From NCBI GenBank assembly GCA_015233515.1, contig JADFXS010000013.1, forward strand, positions 1-29,745: a stretch of DNA of 29,745 bases, written 5' to 3'. Of this stretch, positions 16,512 to 25,986 are shown in pieces. The stretch is from Deltaproteobacteria bacterium. GTDB lineage: Bacteria; Desulfobacterota; Desulfarculia; Adiutricales; JAGVGV01. The notes below the pieces were generated by a model. That model had not been told where the DNA came from. It saw nothing but the letters and a program-made list of their open reading frames with translations, and searched no databases. Both the position numbers and the translations under genes were made by a program. Position 1 is the stretch's first letter. Each line of letters opens with the position of its first letter.

Positions 16512-16967
16512 TCACGGTTCAGGATTATTATCGATATCTTTATCCGGGACGGCCGCCATGGTGGCTAACGCGATGGCCACCATGACTTCTTCATTTTTTC
16601 TCACATCATAGACTTCCGCCTGACAAATCAAAACTTTGCGCCCGGGCTTGATCACGCGAGCCCGGCATGCCAGGCTCTGACCGTAAGCAGGCCGTAGAAA
16701 GTTAATTTTAAACTCGACAGTCAAAATGCGCAGATTCTCGGCCACCATGGTAAAGGCGGCGTAACCGGCGGTGTGGTCGGCCATGGTGGCCATCATTCCG
16801 GCGTGGACAAAGCCGTCCTGCTGCCGATGTTCTTCCCGGAGGTCGACCCGGGATTCCATTAGGCCCTGACCGATTTTGATCGGTCTAAAACCGCAGAAGG
16901 CAATGAATCCCTTGGAATATTCCTTCATTAAATATTCTTGACGTTCTTTGGAAATCTCCTGACCCAT
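16512..16967 (-). CDS. Hotdog-fold thioesterase, PaaI-like
   Basis: This 151-residue protein fits the PaaI/YigI-like hotdog thioesterases, which hydrolyse acyl-CoA thioesters. The conserved part is DGFVHAGMMATMADHTAGYAA: His55 and Gly57 form the HxG motif, and Asp64 lies at the position that usually carries the catalytic acid. A VEFKINFLRPA strand follows, as in the family. The ATG at 16967 is preceded by GGAGGT with a 6-base gap. The substrate is unknown. A large palindrome lies about 50 bases upstream and may regulate it. Confidence 0.85.
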   Translation of the reverse strand: MGQEISKERQEYLMKEYSKGFIAFCGFRPIKIGQGLMESRVDLREEHRQQDGFVHAGMMATMADHTAGYAAFTMVAENLRILTVEFKINFLRPAYGQSLACRARVIKPGRKVLICQAEVYDVRKNEEVMVAIALATMAAVPDKDIDNNPEP

Positions 16968-17013
16968 GGATTACCTCCGAAAGTTCTCTTCAATGACCGT
17001 TAGTAATATAAGG

Positions 17014-17054
17014 TTATCCAAAGGACGATCTGCTTGGGATCGTTGTTTGGATAA
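17014..17054. promoter_or_regulatory. Large palindrome upstream of the thioesterase gene
   Basis: TTATCCAAA-GG-ACGATC (17014-17030) and GATCGT-TG-TTTGGATAA (17038-17054) are complementary over 9 and 6 bases with a 2-base internal mismatch and a 7-base centre. There is no T-run on either side. It could be an operator or an RNA hairpin in the thioesterase leader. Confidence 0.5.
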
Positions 17055-17206
17055 GGAAAAAAGTGTAAATTTCGAGTGATGACCATCAAGTCGATATGAA
17101 CTCGATCGCGGTTTGATGCTAGTATAGGTAATTATTATCCGCGAATGGATGTTATTATACCGAAGTAAATGATTTTGTGCGCACACAAAGATTTTGGACC
17201 GGAGAA

Positions 17207-17330
17207 TGAACATTCAGGTGAGCGTATCCCCCATAGCTGGCCGGGGGGTTAGCGAGCAAAAAAACTTAAATGCCGTTCATTCCTTACATGTCGAAGATTT
17301 CTCCCAGCTCGCCGCGAGGAGCTCCAATCT
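17207..17330 (+). repeat. Dispersed repeat R1, copy B
   Basis: Full-length copy sharing TGAAC, GAGCGTATCCCCCAT, GGTTAGCGAGC with an A-run, CATTCCTTACATGTCGAAGATT, and a GCTCCAAT end. It lies just ahead of the DVU0772-like gene and ends 8 bases before that gene's AGGAGG. Confidence 0.85.
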
Positions 17331-17355
17331 CTTGAAACAGGAGGACTAGCTGAAA

Positions 17356-17706
17356 ATGCTCACTTTGGAAGATTTAAAAACCAGACCGGATATTGTCTCG
17401 AGTATCGACTGGGAAATGACACCGCAGCAAGCGTTTGAAGCCTATCAACTCAAGTCCATCAACGCCTGGAAATATCGTTCCTTACCGGAAGTTTCTCTTT
17501 TCGTGATTTACGTATTTAAAGGGCAAGCCAGACTAGTCTTGGTATCACGGACCCTGAAAGATACTCGAGAAATAGCGGAAATCCAAGTTCCGGAACAATT
17601 GTTGCGCTCCTGTGTAACATCCCAAGGCGGGGATAACCCGGCCCGCGGGCAATATCCGATTAACGAATCTCTGCGCGCCTGGTTGAAACAAGAGTTGGGA
17701 CTTTAA
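17356..17706 (+). CDS. Small protein resembling the DVU0772 family
   Basis: This 116-residue cytoplasmic protein opens with MLTLEDLKTRPDIVSSIDWE and continues with MTPQQAFEAYQ. It ends with an INESLRAWLKQELG segment. This layout recalls DVU0772-family proteins of Desulfovibrio, a family without known function; I make this link from memory and with moderate certainty. No transmembrane segment, signal peptide or catalytic motif is visible. AGGAGG at 17339-17344 lies 11 bases before the ATG, a rather long spacer. The gene is bracketed by inverted R1 copies (17207-17330 and 17711-17762). Confidence 0.65.
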   Translation: MLTLEDLKTRPDIVSSIDWEMTPQQAFEAYQLKSINAWKYRSLPEVSLFVIYVFKGQARLVLVSRTLKDTREIAEIQVPEQLLRSCVTSQGGDNPARGQYPINESLRAWLKQELGL

Positions 17707-17710
17707 TTTG

Positions 17711-17762
17711 GATTGAAGCTCTCCGCAACAGGCTATGGGGAATGCGCCCTTCTGAATATTCA
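17711..17762 (-). repeat. Dispersed repeat R1, copy F (internally deleted)
   Basis: Read on the minus strand it begins TGAATATTCAG, like copy B, continues GGGCGCATTCCCCATAGC, then jumps to the 3' end of the family (GCGGAGAGCTTCAATCC). The middle third to half is missing. It starts 4 bases after the stop of the DVU0772-like gene. Confidence 0.6.
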
Positions 17763-17772
17763 ACCGGCAAGG

Positions 17773-18888
17773 TCAAGACTTTGCTTCGGCGGTTTTGAGT
17801 TTGGGCGTTTTATGGCGGTGATAGGCCGTGAGCCAATGAGCCAAGTCGGCGAAATTTTCGGCGGCGACCTGCTGAAAAACAACCTGCTTTTGTTTGCGAT
17901 CCACCAGACCTCGACCGAGAAACTGCAAGCGGATGCTGTGCGGGCCGGGAATCATCCGGTCAGCTGTTAGCGACATGACCCGACGGCCGGTGATCAGGCG
18001 GTCTAAACTCACGACCTTGACCCGAAGAAAAAATTCGTCCAATACGTTTTGAACATCCAAACCGGTCAAGGGCAACCGGAAATATACATAGGTTTCGTCC
18101 CCGGCCCGCAATTTGACTTCAGCGGTTTTAGCATGTAAAACCACTTGCATACCACCGATGCTGATATCCGAGACTTCGGCCGAATATAGCCGACGAAATA
18201 AATTCAAAGGTAACGGCGGGGCATGATGATGAACCGGTTCGAAGAAGACCACGGAAAAAGCATATTCGCCTTCCGGGGCCAGGCGCAGGTAGCGCCGTTT
18301 TTGGCCCATGGCGATAGTCTCCGGCAAGTTAAGGCGTAACGCTCTGGCCCTCTTGCCATAATTATCAGTGTAATCAATATATTTAGATACAGAATCAAAA
18401 GCATAGGATTCGTGTTGACCATGATCGGTGATGCGGAAGGAAACACTGACCTTTTTTTGAAAAAAATCCAGGTTGGGGTCTATATAAGGAGCTATTTCGA
18501 CTTCAATTTCGTCATCCCAGTTGATGCCGAGCGCCTGGCCTCTGTATATTTCCCGATAATCCGGGTCATGAACAACAATATCGTAAATACTTCTAAAATC
18601 TATGGACCGATTGATGAGATCACGGATATCGTCCTGAAGAGTGACCCGGAGCATATCGGCCGGCCCCTCGGCCTGTCGGGCGCGTTTTACCAGGTAGAAT
18701 AACAAACCTATCAGTATTATCACTACGATAAGCAGCGCCGTGATGACCAGGAGGATGGAAACCCAATCGTAATGCTCGCTTAGTTTGTCGACGCCGTTTT
18801 TCACCGCGGCCGGGATACCGGGATCGATTCCTTGGACCTGACTTAAGAAAAGGAATATTTCCAAGATCAAGAACACCGGGGTTTCCAA
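17773..18888 (-). CDS. Membrane-anchored PilZ-domain protein
   Basis: This protein of about 371 residues has one strong transmembrane helix (about 42-67) and a cytoplasmic part. A YcgR-N-like beta domain (about 80-190) precedes a PilZ domain (about 196-340). The PilZ c-di-GMP motifs are intact: RxxxR in RRYLR (R198, R202) and DxSxxG in DISIGG (D241, S243, G246). It is therefore likely to bind c-di-GMP at the inner membrane, perhaps to control motility or surface polymers. The start is uncertain. TTG 18888 has GGAG only 2 bases away; an in-frame GTG at 18876 is an alternative with GGAAA upstream. No secretion or flagellar gene is adjacent. Confidence 0.8.
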   Translation of the reverse strand: METPVFLILEIFLFLSQVQGIDPGIPAAVKNGVDKLSEHYDWVSILLVITALLIVVIILIGLLFYLVKRARQAEGPADMLRVTLQDDIRDLINRSIDFRSIYDIVVHDPDYREIYRGQALGINWDDEIEVEIAPYIDPNLDFFQKKVSVSFRITDHGQHESYAFDSVSKYIDYTDNYGKRARALRLNLPETIAMGQKRRYLRLAPEGEYAFSVVFFEPVHHHAPPLPLNLFRRLYSAEVSDISIGGMQVVLHAKTAEVKLRAGDETYVYFRLPLTGLDVQNVLDEFFLRVKVVSLDRLITGRRVMSLTADRMIPGPHSIRLQFLGRGLVDRKQKQVVFQQVAAENFADLAHWLTAYHRHKTPKLKTAEAKS

Positions 18889-18960
18889 TTCTCCAGCTAT
18901 CTGATCCCAAGCCGCCGGGGATAGCGGAAGTTTAATACGACTTTATGATCGAATCATAAA

Positions 18961-19062
18961 TGGAGTGACAAATCCTCAACATGTGAGGAGCGAATTCGAT
19001 TTAATCTTTTTGCTCGCTCATCCCCTGGCCCGCTATGGGAGATGCGCTCGATGGCGTGTTCA
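18961..19062 (-). repeat. Dispersed repeat R1, copy D (3' shortened)
   Basis: Read on the minus strand it runs TGAAC, GAGCGCATCTCCCATAGC, GAGCGAGCAAAAAG, TTAAAT and ACATGTTGAGGATT, then ends early near CACTCCA. About 20 bases of the second hairpin are missing relative to copies B and C. It lies upstream of the PilZ gene. Confidence 0.7.
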
Positions 19063-19175
19063 AAAGACATCCGAATGTTTGAATTTGGTAACGATTTATT
19101 AAAATAATCCGGCGCCGGATGTGCGAAAACACAGCCGGATCGATCAAGCCCTAATCCGCAGTCTCACTGTATTGG

Positions 19176-19481
19176 TTAAAATTTAACGACTTTGATCAAG
19201 CCTTCGTCTTTCAATCGACGAAGGTCCAGCGCCTGAAAAATCTTGCGCTCCATCGCTGCCAAAGTCGTTTGAAATTCATTGACTTCATCAGCCCCACCGG
19301 GCCAAGCTTGGGGGGTCGTGGCCATTTTCCGACCCTGAATCAGCACGGCCTCGATTTTATTACGTGGAACATCCAGGTCCGCATAGATGTTTTCTAATAA
19401 TCGATTTAATTCCTGAATGATACTTCGACCGATTTCATTTGGGCGGGCGAGTTCATGGGGATTATAGATGTCCGGTGTCAT
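19176..19481 (-). CDS. Hypothetical protein, 101 residues
   Basis: I do not recognise this protein. It looks helical and soluble, with NEIGRSIIQELNRLLENIY near the N-terminus and LAAMERKIFQALDLRRLKDE near the C-terminus. There is no signal peptide, membrane segment or Cys cluster. The ATG at 19481 lacks a clear Shine-Dalgarno. It is separated by about 260 bases from dksA upstream on the same strand, so it may or may not share a transcript. Codon use looks ordinary, which supports a real gene. Confidence 0.55.
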   Translation of the reverse strand: MTPDIYNPHELARPNEIGRSIIQELNRLLENIYADLDVPRNKIEAVLIQGRKMATTPQAWPGGADEVNEFQTTLAAMERKIFQALDLRRLKDEGLIKVVKF

Positions 19482-19744
19482 ATTTTCGACATGAACCTTT
19501 AGTCGGTTGACATTGGTCGTCTAGAACGGTCCGTCAAGCCCAGAGTAAAAAATCCGCGAGAATTATACCGGAAAACTGTTTTGGTCTAAGGCCAATATCT
19601 TCTTTGATCCCTTTTGGACCTTGCAGCCGGCATGGTTTTGGTTACAAGTGTTATCAGGATCGGGTTTGCTTCGCCGGCGAAAAGCTGTTTGGATGAGATA
19701 TGAAACTTCAAAATATCCAGTACGGTTACCTAGGTTGGTCTCGA

Positions 19745-20107
19745 TTACTCACCTCGGGCTTTTTCATCCGCTTCGGATTTATTCTTACACTCAATACAAA
19801 GAGTCGTTACCGGTCTGGCTTCCAGTCTTTTAATGCCAATCTCTTCTCCGCATTCTTCGCAGATACCAAAAGTGCCGCTTTCGATTCTTTCCAGGGCTTC
19901 ATTGATTTTTTGCATCAATTTTCTTTCCCGATCGCGAAGACGCAGGATAAAATTTCTATCAGACTCAACCGAAGCCCGGTCGGTTGGGTCAGGGAAGTTT
20001 TCCTTGGAATCGGTCATGTCAGTAACTGTGGCATCGGCATGCCCCAAAAGTTCCGATCGGCGCGCTAACAAAAACTTCCTGAAGTATTCAGTGGTATTCT
20101 GGTCCAT
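19745..20107 (-). CDS. dksA: DksA/TraR-family zinc-finger regulator
   Basis: This 120-residue protein is a DksA-type factor that acts in the secondary channel of RNA polymerase, classically with ppGpp. An N-terminal coiled-coil region (about 5-80) contains an acidic SVESDRNFILRLRDRERKL stretch. The C4 zinc finger follows: CEEC, 17 residues, then CIEC. That fits the DksA spacing C-x2-C-x17-C-x2-C. It is somewhat shorter than E. coli DksA (151 residues). The ATG at 20107 has GGGAG with an 8-base spacer. Whether it is the functional DksA or a paralogue cannot be decided here. Confidence 0.88.
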   Translation of the reverse strand: MDQNTTEYFRKFLLARRSELLGHADATVTDMTDSKENFPDPTDRASVESDRNFILRLRDRERKLMQKINEALERIESGTFGICEECGEEIGIKRLEARPVTTLCIECKNKSEADEKARGE

Positions 20108-20456
20108 TGGTTCTTCTCCCCGCCGCAGCCATGTGGCTGAACTATGGGCTAATAAAATTTTATTCTGATATCATAGTTTGTTATATTTGTAAAATCTTTT
20201 CTGATCTATAGTTGGGTTTGTAGCCTCCTGTGCTGGTTCGGCCAAATGCTTGCCGCGCTCGGCGCCCGACTGACAATGGGAACTCCAGTTTTTTTACCTG
20301 AGGGTTCCCATTGCGATCAAACTAGAATTTTGAAAAAGATTGATTCCTGGTTTATCCGCTTGGTCGCAACATGTTATCGGGCGAGATTATTGGTGTTTCA
20401 CGGCGATGCAGGCGTCAGGGGTCTTTCGATTTTGATGCCGGTCAACGGCAACTTGG
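20108..20456. other. 349-base intergenic region between moaC and dksA
   Basis: It contains an AT-rich stretch (about 20150-20215) ahead of dksA that may hold its promoter, for example TTTACA-17-TATCAG on the minus strand (weak). It also contains a long stem-loop at 20274-20313. No coding sequence is evident. Confidence 0.5.
20274..20313. terminator. Long stem-loop downstream of moaC
   Basis: CAATGGGAAC (20274-20283) and GTTCCCATTG (20304-20313) are perfect complements, with CTC/GAG pairing further in. The run of seven T (A on the minus strand) lies in the loop, not after the stem. It is therefore not a standard terminator, but it is about 145 bases past moaC and may mark the end of that transcript. 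Confidence 0.35.
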
Positions 20457-20950
20457 CTATCGGCTGATCCCCGCTTGCCAGGTTCCGCTTCGACCGCCTG
20501 ATTTGGCCACAAGCCTGATCTCGGAAATGACCATGCCTTTTTCCACGGCTTTGGCCATATCATATATGGTTAAGGCCGCCGCCGCCACCGCGGTTAAAGC
20601 TTCCATTTCCACTCCCGTCCGACCTTCACAACGGACCTCGGCTTTGATATCGATCCGGCCTTGTCCAGGTTGTGGTTCCAGAGTAAGCTCCACATGGGAG
20701 AGGCTCAAAGGGTGGCATAGGGGAATAAGGTCGGAAGTTTTTTTGGCGGCCATGATCCCGGCCAACCGAGCTGTCGTCAAGGCATCGCCTTTTTTCAAGC
20801 CACCGCTGGTGATCAAAGCCAGGGTTTCTTCAGAAAGTAATACCGCTCCCACAGCCATGGCCCGCCGTGAAGTGATCTCTTTATCCCCCACATCGACCAT
20901 GCGGACCCGTCCGTCGGCATCCAGGTGAGTCAGTTCAGGAGGGGAGGTCA

Positions 20951-20951
<1 letters not shown>
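20457..20951 (-). CDS. moaC: Cyclic pyranopterin monophosphate synthase
   Basis: This 164-residue enzyme works with MoaA in the first step of molybdenum cofactor synthesis, converting the 8-cyclo-GTP derivative into cPMP. Family motifs are complete: [11 protein letters not shown] near the N-terminus, [15 protein letters not shown] in the centre and [10 protein letters not shown]. The length fits. The start at 20951 fits the family length better than an upstream in-frame ATG at 20996. It overlaps the dnaJ stop by one base (TGATG), so translation is probably coupled. GGAG-type sequence lies in the end of dnaJ. moaA and other mo genes are not in the window. Confidence 0.93.
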
Positions 20952-22081
<1,130 letters not shown>

Positions 22082-22432
22082 TTAACTTAAATCAAGAGGG
22101 AGAGATTCAAGTTGTTTCGCCGCCTGAATAGCAAAAGATGTTTTGCCAAGCTCCGCGGCCTTCTGGACGAGACGTTCCAGCTCATTCCGATTAGGCATCC
22201 GGCCCAGATTTTTCGTGGTTTTCAACAATAAAAAGTAATCTCCCTCGTTTATAACCTGTTCCACTAGAGAATCAATCCCTTCAGCGTCTCCGGATTTGCT
22301 CAGAAAGTCCACGGCATCGGAAATAAAACCTTCCTGAACCATTTGGTGAGCGATTTGACGATATTTGTCCGGGGCCTGTTGGGTGGAGTTAAGTAACTGA
22401 CGGCGAGTCAGGCAGTCAAGCATTAAAGGCAT
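22082..22432 (-). CDS. Hypothetical helical protein, 116 residues
   Basis: I do not recognise this protein. From about residue 20 it consists of amphipathic helices with TPR/HEAT-like spacing, for example QMVQEGFISDAVDFLSKSG and VQKAAELGKTSFAIQAAKQL. No signal peptide or membrane segment is seen. I place the start at ATG 22432, with GGTGA upstream, because a longer frame reaches into R1 copy C. It lies 24 bases ahead of dnaJ on the same strand, so a supporting role with DnaJ is possible but not shown. Confidence 0.65.
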   Translation of the reverse strand: MPLMLDCLTRRQLLNSTQQAPDKYRQIAHQMVQEGFISDAVDFLSKSGDAEGIDSLVEQVINEGDYFLLLKTTKNLGRMPNRNELERLVQKAAELGKTSFAIQAAKQLESLPLDLS

Positions 22433-22454
22433 ACACTTCACCACATTCAAATAA

Positions 22455-22573
22455 ATTGGAGTTCCCCGCCGTGAGCCGTGGGGAATCTTCGACATGGAGG
22501 GAACGAGCGCGCGAAATTATTTTGCTCGTTAACCCCGCGGCAGGCTGGGAGAATGCGCTATCCTGCCTGTTCA
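22455..22573 (-). repeat. Dispersed repeat R1, copy C
   Basis: On the minus strand it reads TGAAC, TAGCGCATTCTCCCAG, GGGGTTAACGAGCAAAATA, TTCCCTCCATGTCGAAGATTCCCC and CGGCGGGGAACTCCAAT. It aligns with copy B over its whole length. It lies between rpoZ and the hypothetical gene ahead of dnaJ and would be in that gene's leader. Confidence 0.85.
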
Positions 22574-22723
22574 TGGTTCCATGTCGGCGTAGCCACGTCG
22601 GGTCGCGAAAAACTGTAATATCCCCATGACCTTCCTTCCAGGTTTCTGGCGAAATCTTTCAGGCTGAGACAACGTGGCGGTGTTCCCTCGAAGCATAATT
22701 CGACCATGGGTCCAAGAACTGAA

Positions 22724-22984
22724 TTATTCCTCGAAATACTCGTCATCGATCTGTTCGACGATTTCCATTTCTTCCTGAGGCGTCGGTTCATGCTGATCTA
22801 TGTTCTGGGCCGTGATGAGTCTGGAGGCTATCTCCCGCAAGGCAAGAACCACGTCTTTGTTATCGCAATCGTATAGCGGCGTCGCGCCTTGTCGTAATTG
22901 ACGCACTCGTCTGGCCGACAGGTGTACCAGCTGAAAACGATTTTCCACTTGTTCCAAACAGTCTTCCACGGTAATACGGGCCAT
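22724..22984 (-). CDS. rpoZ: RNA polymerase omega subunit
   Basis: This 86-residue protein has the omega fold signature: [20 protein letters not shown] at the start, followed by the [12 protein letters not shown] helix. ALREIA follows in the conserved C-terminal helix, then an acidic tail ([10 protein letters not shown]). Omega helps assemble the beta-prime subunit and forms part of a ppGpp site. AAAGGAGG lies 8 bases ahead of the ATG, a very strong ribosome site. It starts 20 bases after the DUF4340 gene. spoT and gmk, frequent neighbours elsewhere, are absent. Confidence 0.93.
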   Translation of the reverse strand: MARITVEDCLEQVENRFQLVHLSARRVRQLRQGATPLYDCDNKDVVLALREIASRLITAQNIDQHEPTPQEEMEIVEQIDDEYFEE

Positions 22985-23004
22985 GAGGTAGACCTCCTTT
23001 AAGC

Positions 23005-24408
23005 CTATTTCTTTGAAGAATCCGACTCTGGGGCAGGTCGAATTTCCTCGGGGAGATGATTGATTATAGATGATTGCTCAACTAACATTACCGGGCCGTC
23101 CGCGACGCGCACGGCCACGTACTTCTCGTCCGTCGGTTTTAAATTAACGAAAAACCGAGTTGACGGTCCTTCATTTCCGGAAAAATCAATAACCAGGTCC
23201 GGTGATTTCATTCCATATTTTTCTATGTTTTCCGGTTGAGCGTCCAACACGCGGGCATATTTCAGATTAGACATGCTCAACAGAAAAGACTCCACGTTCC
23301 GATCTTGACTCTTGGAATTGGCCGGCTCGACTACTTCCCACAGATCAGTATCTTTGACCTTGACCTTCTGGGCTTTAAATTTGGATTCACCGCGGGTGAT
23401 GGTCAGAGTCTTAAGATCGCGGGTATCCAGAGTAAGAATATGACGATCCCGAATATCCTCAGCGGTTTTATCCAACAAAGCGACTAGATCGTCGCCGACG
23501 AGCATAATTTCCGGTCGTTCCGAGCTTTTTGTCCAATAGCCTTCTATTTCTTTTTTAGTTTGATCATCGGCTGAAACTTTTTCCTTGGCGCGGCCGATTG
23601 TCAACTCCGTGCTGATTTTTCCAGCGGACAAAACCTGAATTTTGGCCTTAGGCTGCTCAAAGCCGTATTCCTTTTCGTCAGCCGGTGTGGTGACAAATTC
23701 CTTGACTCGACCTTTAAGGGCCCGGTAAATGATTTTCTGCATTTCGTCTTCATCCGCCGGACCTGGACCGGGTTTTACCATATCCCAGCGTCTTATCCCT
23801 TTTTTGCTGACTTCCACTTCTTCCCGGCCGGCTATACGTAATCCATCTATCTTGTCGGCAGGCGCTAAAACCATGGACTTGTCCCGCAGGTCAAAAAGGG
23901 TTTTGTTCAAGTCATTGCGCAGGCCGGAGGTCACGGTAAAAACCTGATTGTTGTCCGTCAGTTTGGCGTAATAGAGTTGCCCCATGGGGTTTTCATTCCC
24001 GATAAAAAGCGTCGGGGCTAGATATTTTTTTTCAGCCATCAGGCTGACGGCGATGCCTGGCTGATCCAGACCGAATTCCGCCAAGTTATTTACCGGTTCA
24101 GTAAAAACGCGGTCCTTTTTTCCTTCCACCGCTCCCCGGATCAATCCTTCCACCGCCCAGCGGTCAGCCGGAGTGTTGACCGGAGATGTCAAGCGCCATT
24201 GGTCGGCCCCCTCCTTGATAATCCGCATCTCGGTTCCGCCGACCCGGCATTTGATTTCGGTGACCTGATCGAAATTGAGCTCAAATATCTTGGTTTGGGC
24301 TTCTTTGAGTTTGTTCTCCTTTTCGATCAGTTGGACCTCATAAAAATAATAGAACAGTCCCAAGACGATCAAAACCGCAAAATATACAACCAGTGAACGT
24401 AGTTTCAT
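23005..24408 (-). CDS. DUF4340-domain protein, exporter-associated
   Basis: This 467-residue protein has one N-terminal membrane helix (about 4-22) and a large, presumably periplasmic part. That part looks like repeated DUF4340-type beta domains: two or three successive blocks carry similar patterns such as [18 protein letters not shown] followed by [12 protein letters not shown], and later [14 protein letters not shown] use ATG 24408, which overlaps the GldG stop by four bases (ATGA), rather than an upstream in-frame start 78 bases earlier. DUF4340 proteins often sit beside GldG-type ABC systems. The function is unknown; it may be a cargo-binding or scaffold part of the exporter. Confidence 0.85.
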   Translation of the reverse strand: MKLRSLVVYFAVLIVLGLFYYFYEVQLIEKENKLKEAQTKIFELNFDQVTEIKCRVGGTEMRIIKEGADQWRLTSPVNTPADRWAVEGLIRGAVEGKKDRVFTEPVNNLAEFGLDQPGIAVSLMAEKKYLAPTLFIGNENPMGQLYYAKLTDNNQVFTVTSGLRNDLNKTLFDLRDKSMVLAPADKIDGLRIAGREEVEVSKKGIRRWDMVKPGPGPADEDEMQKIIYRALKGRVKEFVTTPADEKEYGFEQPKAKIQVLSAGKISTELTIGRAKEKVSADDQTKKEIEGYWTKSSERPEIMLVGDDLVALLDKTAEDIRDRHILTLDTRDLKTLTITRGESKFKAQKVKVKDTDLWEVVEPANSKSQDRNVESFLLSMSNLKYARVLDAQPENIEKYGMKSPDLVIDFSGNEGPSTRFFVNLKPTDEKYVAVRVADGPVMLVEQSSIINHLPEEIRPAPESDSSKK

Positions 24409-25985
24409 TGTTGTCTTCTCCGGGAAGTCAAAATCAAGACACCAACGACCAGGATAATTAAAGGAATTATCACCACGGGAATCCAAAAAATCAGTCGAAT
24501 TTGCGCTTGGGAAAGCATCAAGGGCTGCGAGGCTTGATCTTTAGCGCGGATGGCCATCAGATCGGCTTCTTCGGCCAACCAGCTCAGGGAATTCATGAAT
24601 AAATCGCTGTTACCCTGCAAATTTAAATAAGAATTGACCGCAAAGGCCGAGTTGCCAAAAACAATGATTTTGCCTTCCTTTTCCTTTTGGTCCGTCTCTT
24701 CGGGTTTAGGAGCGGATTCTTTATCTTTCTTATCCGACGCGGCAGCCTTAATGGTCCCAACCACCGCCACGGAGACCGGACCCTTTATATCCTTGTCAGC
24801 ATCAAATTCCGCTCGGCCTTGTTTTAAGGTTTCCAGGTCGGTTTCGGCCCAGGATTGATCACTGGTGGAAGCCAGGGTAACCGCTTTCACGCCTTCGATT
24901 TTATTTTTATCGACGGTCACGGAACGGGCCAATGGAAAAAACGAGGCCATGTTAAAGTTTTCCGTAATCGGATGCTGGGTATACTGGGCGACTAAAGGCG
25001 TCAGATAGTCGGCGCCGAAAAGACGACTCATCTTGTCGACAATGATGTCATCGCCGATTTTCACGTTAAACTTGGTCATGAATTTTACTAATTCAGGAAC
25101 CGTCTGCGGATCGATCAGGAACAGGGCTTTGCCACCCTGGTGCAAATAGCGGTCCAACGCCTCGATTTCCTTGGGCATTAGATCCTTTTGCGGGCCGGCG
25201 ATGACCAGGGCCGACGTGTCCTTGGGCACCTCTTGTTCCTGGAGCAGCAGGAGCGTCTTGATGTCGTAGTTTTTATCTCCTAATAAGGTCTTGACCGAAC
25301 TATAACCGTTTTTGCCGAACTCTTCCAGATTACGTTCCCCATGCCCCGTTAAAAAATAAATCGCTTTTTTTCCGGATTTCGTTACCCGGAGAATGGCGTT
25401 GGTCAGGTGGTCTTCCGTCAGGCTCGTGATTTTTTCATTTTTGCCCGAGGTGTCTATGACCACGGTATCATATCGGGTTATCGCCGCATTCTTGGCTCGG
25501 GCCGGATTACGATCCGGGTCGACAATTTCGTATTTGAACAATCGCGACACATGCGCGTATTGATCAAACAAGTCTTTTCCTTTTTCCTTGGCTGGACCTT
25601 CACTTTGGAAAAAGCCGGTCACACGGACTTCGAGCTTGAGCCCTTCCAAAATTTTAATGGTTTGAGGCGACAAACTATAACGTTTGTTGGTGGTCAGGTC
25701 ATATCGGGCGCTGTGTCTCGAGGTCAAGACCGCGATAATAACCACGATAGCCAATACGATGATCACCCCCAAGGCGGACCCGGCTCCGAACTTGGCCGAA
25801 CGACTGGAGATAAAGATTCTGATTTCGTTCAGATGATTAAGAGAATACAGCGCCAGGCAGATCACGGCCAGGGCCCAGGGGATCACATAAAATCCAGGGT
25901 ACTCCGAGGCCATGCCGAGACCCAAGCCGCCGCCCAGTATGAGCAGTACGCCGATGAGGCCTAGATGACGGGTGAAATTTTTCAT
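24405..25985 (-). CDS. GldG-like ABC exporter auxiliary protein
   Basis: This 526-residue protein matches the Gldg/ABC_transp_aux group. Three hydrophobic segments (about 8-26, 32-50, 66-89) begin it. A large extracytoplasmic domain follows, with TTNKRYSLSPQTIKIL and FLTGHGERNLEEF, both typical. One membrane helix near 498-520 precedes a basic tail. It starts one base after the permease stop. In Bacteroidetes GldG works with GldA and GldF in gliding motility; here the nearby genes do not suggest gliding, so a general export role is more likely. A Lys/Glu-rich insert (about 410-440) is probably a disordered loop. Confidence 0.85.
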   Translation of the reverse strand: MKNFTRHLGLIGVLLILGGGLGLGMASEYPGFYVIPWALAVICLALYSLNHLNEIRIFISSRSAKFGAGSALGVIIVLAIVVIIAVLTSRHSARYDLTTNKRYSLSPQTIKILEGLKLEVRVTGFFQSEGPAKEKGKDLFDQYAHVSRLFKYEIVDPDRNPARAKNAAITRYDTVVIDTSGKNEKITSLTEDHLTNAILRVTKSGKKAIYFLTGHGERNLEEFGKNGYSSVKTLLGDKNYDIKTLLLLQEQEVPKDTSALVIAGPQKDLMPKEIEALDRYLHQGGKALFLIDPQTVPELVKFMTKFNVKIGDDIIVDKMSRLFGADYLTPLVAQYTQHPITENFNMASFFPLARSVTVDKNKIEGVKAVTLASTSDQSWAETDLETLKQGRAEFDADKDIKGPVSVAVVGTIKAAASDKKDKESAPKPEETDQKEKEGKIIVFGNSAFAVNSYLNLQGNSDLFMNSLSWLAEEADLMAIRAKDQASQPLMLSQAQIRLIFWIPVVIIPLIILVVGVLILTSRRRQQ

Positions 25986-25986
25986 T

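Larger units (their letters stand above)
16968..17355. other. 388-base intergenic region
   Basis: The spacer between the divergent thioesterase and DVU0772-like genes holds a large palindrome (17014-17054) and R1 copy B. I found no convincing promoter hexamers and no gene. Confidence 0.6.

Noticed and set aside
18204..18910. Alternative minus-strand frames of 80-96 residues inside the PilZ gene
   Set aside because: They overlap the PilZ frame out of phase and have no motifs.
20371..20928. 185-residue plus-strand frame opposite moaC
   Set aside because: moaC on the other strand has complete family motifs, so this frame is a shadow.
22558..22791. 77-residue minus-strand frame overlapping the 3' part of rpoZ
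   Set aside because: It overlaps the conserved omega frame out of phase. Its tail reads into R1 copy C and it has no good ribosome site. A short internal part from ATG 22698 looks protein-like but could not be supported.
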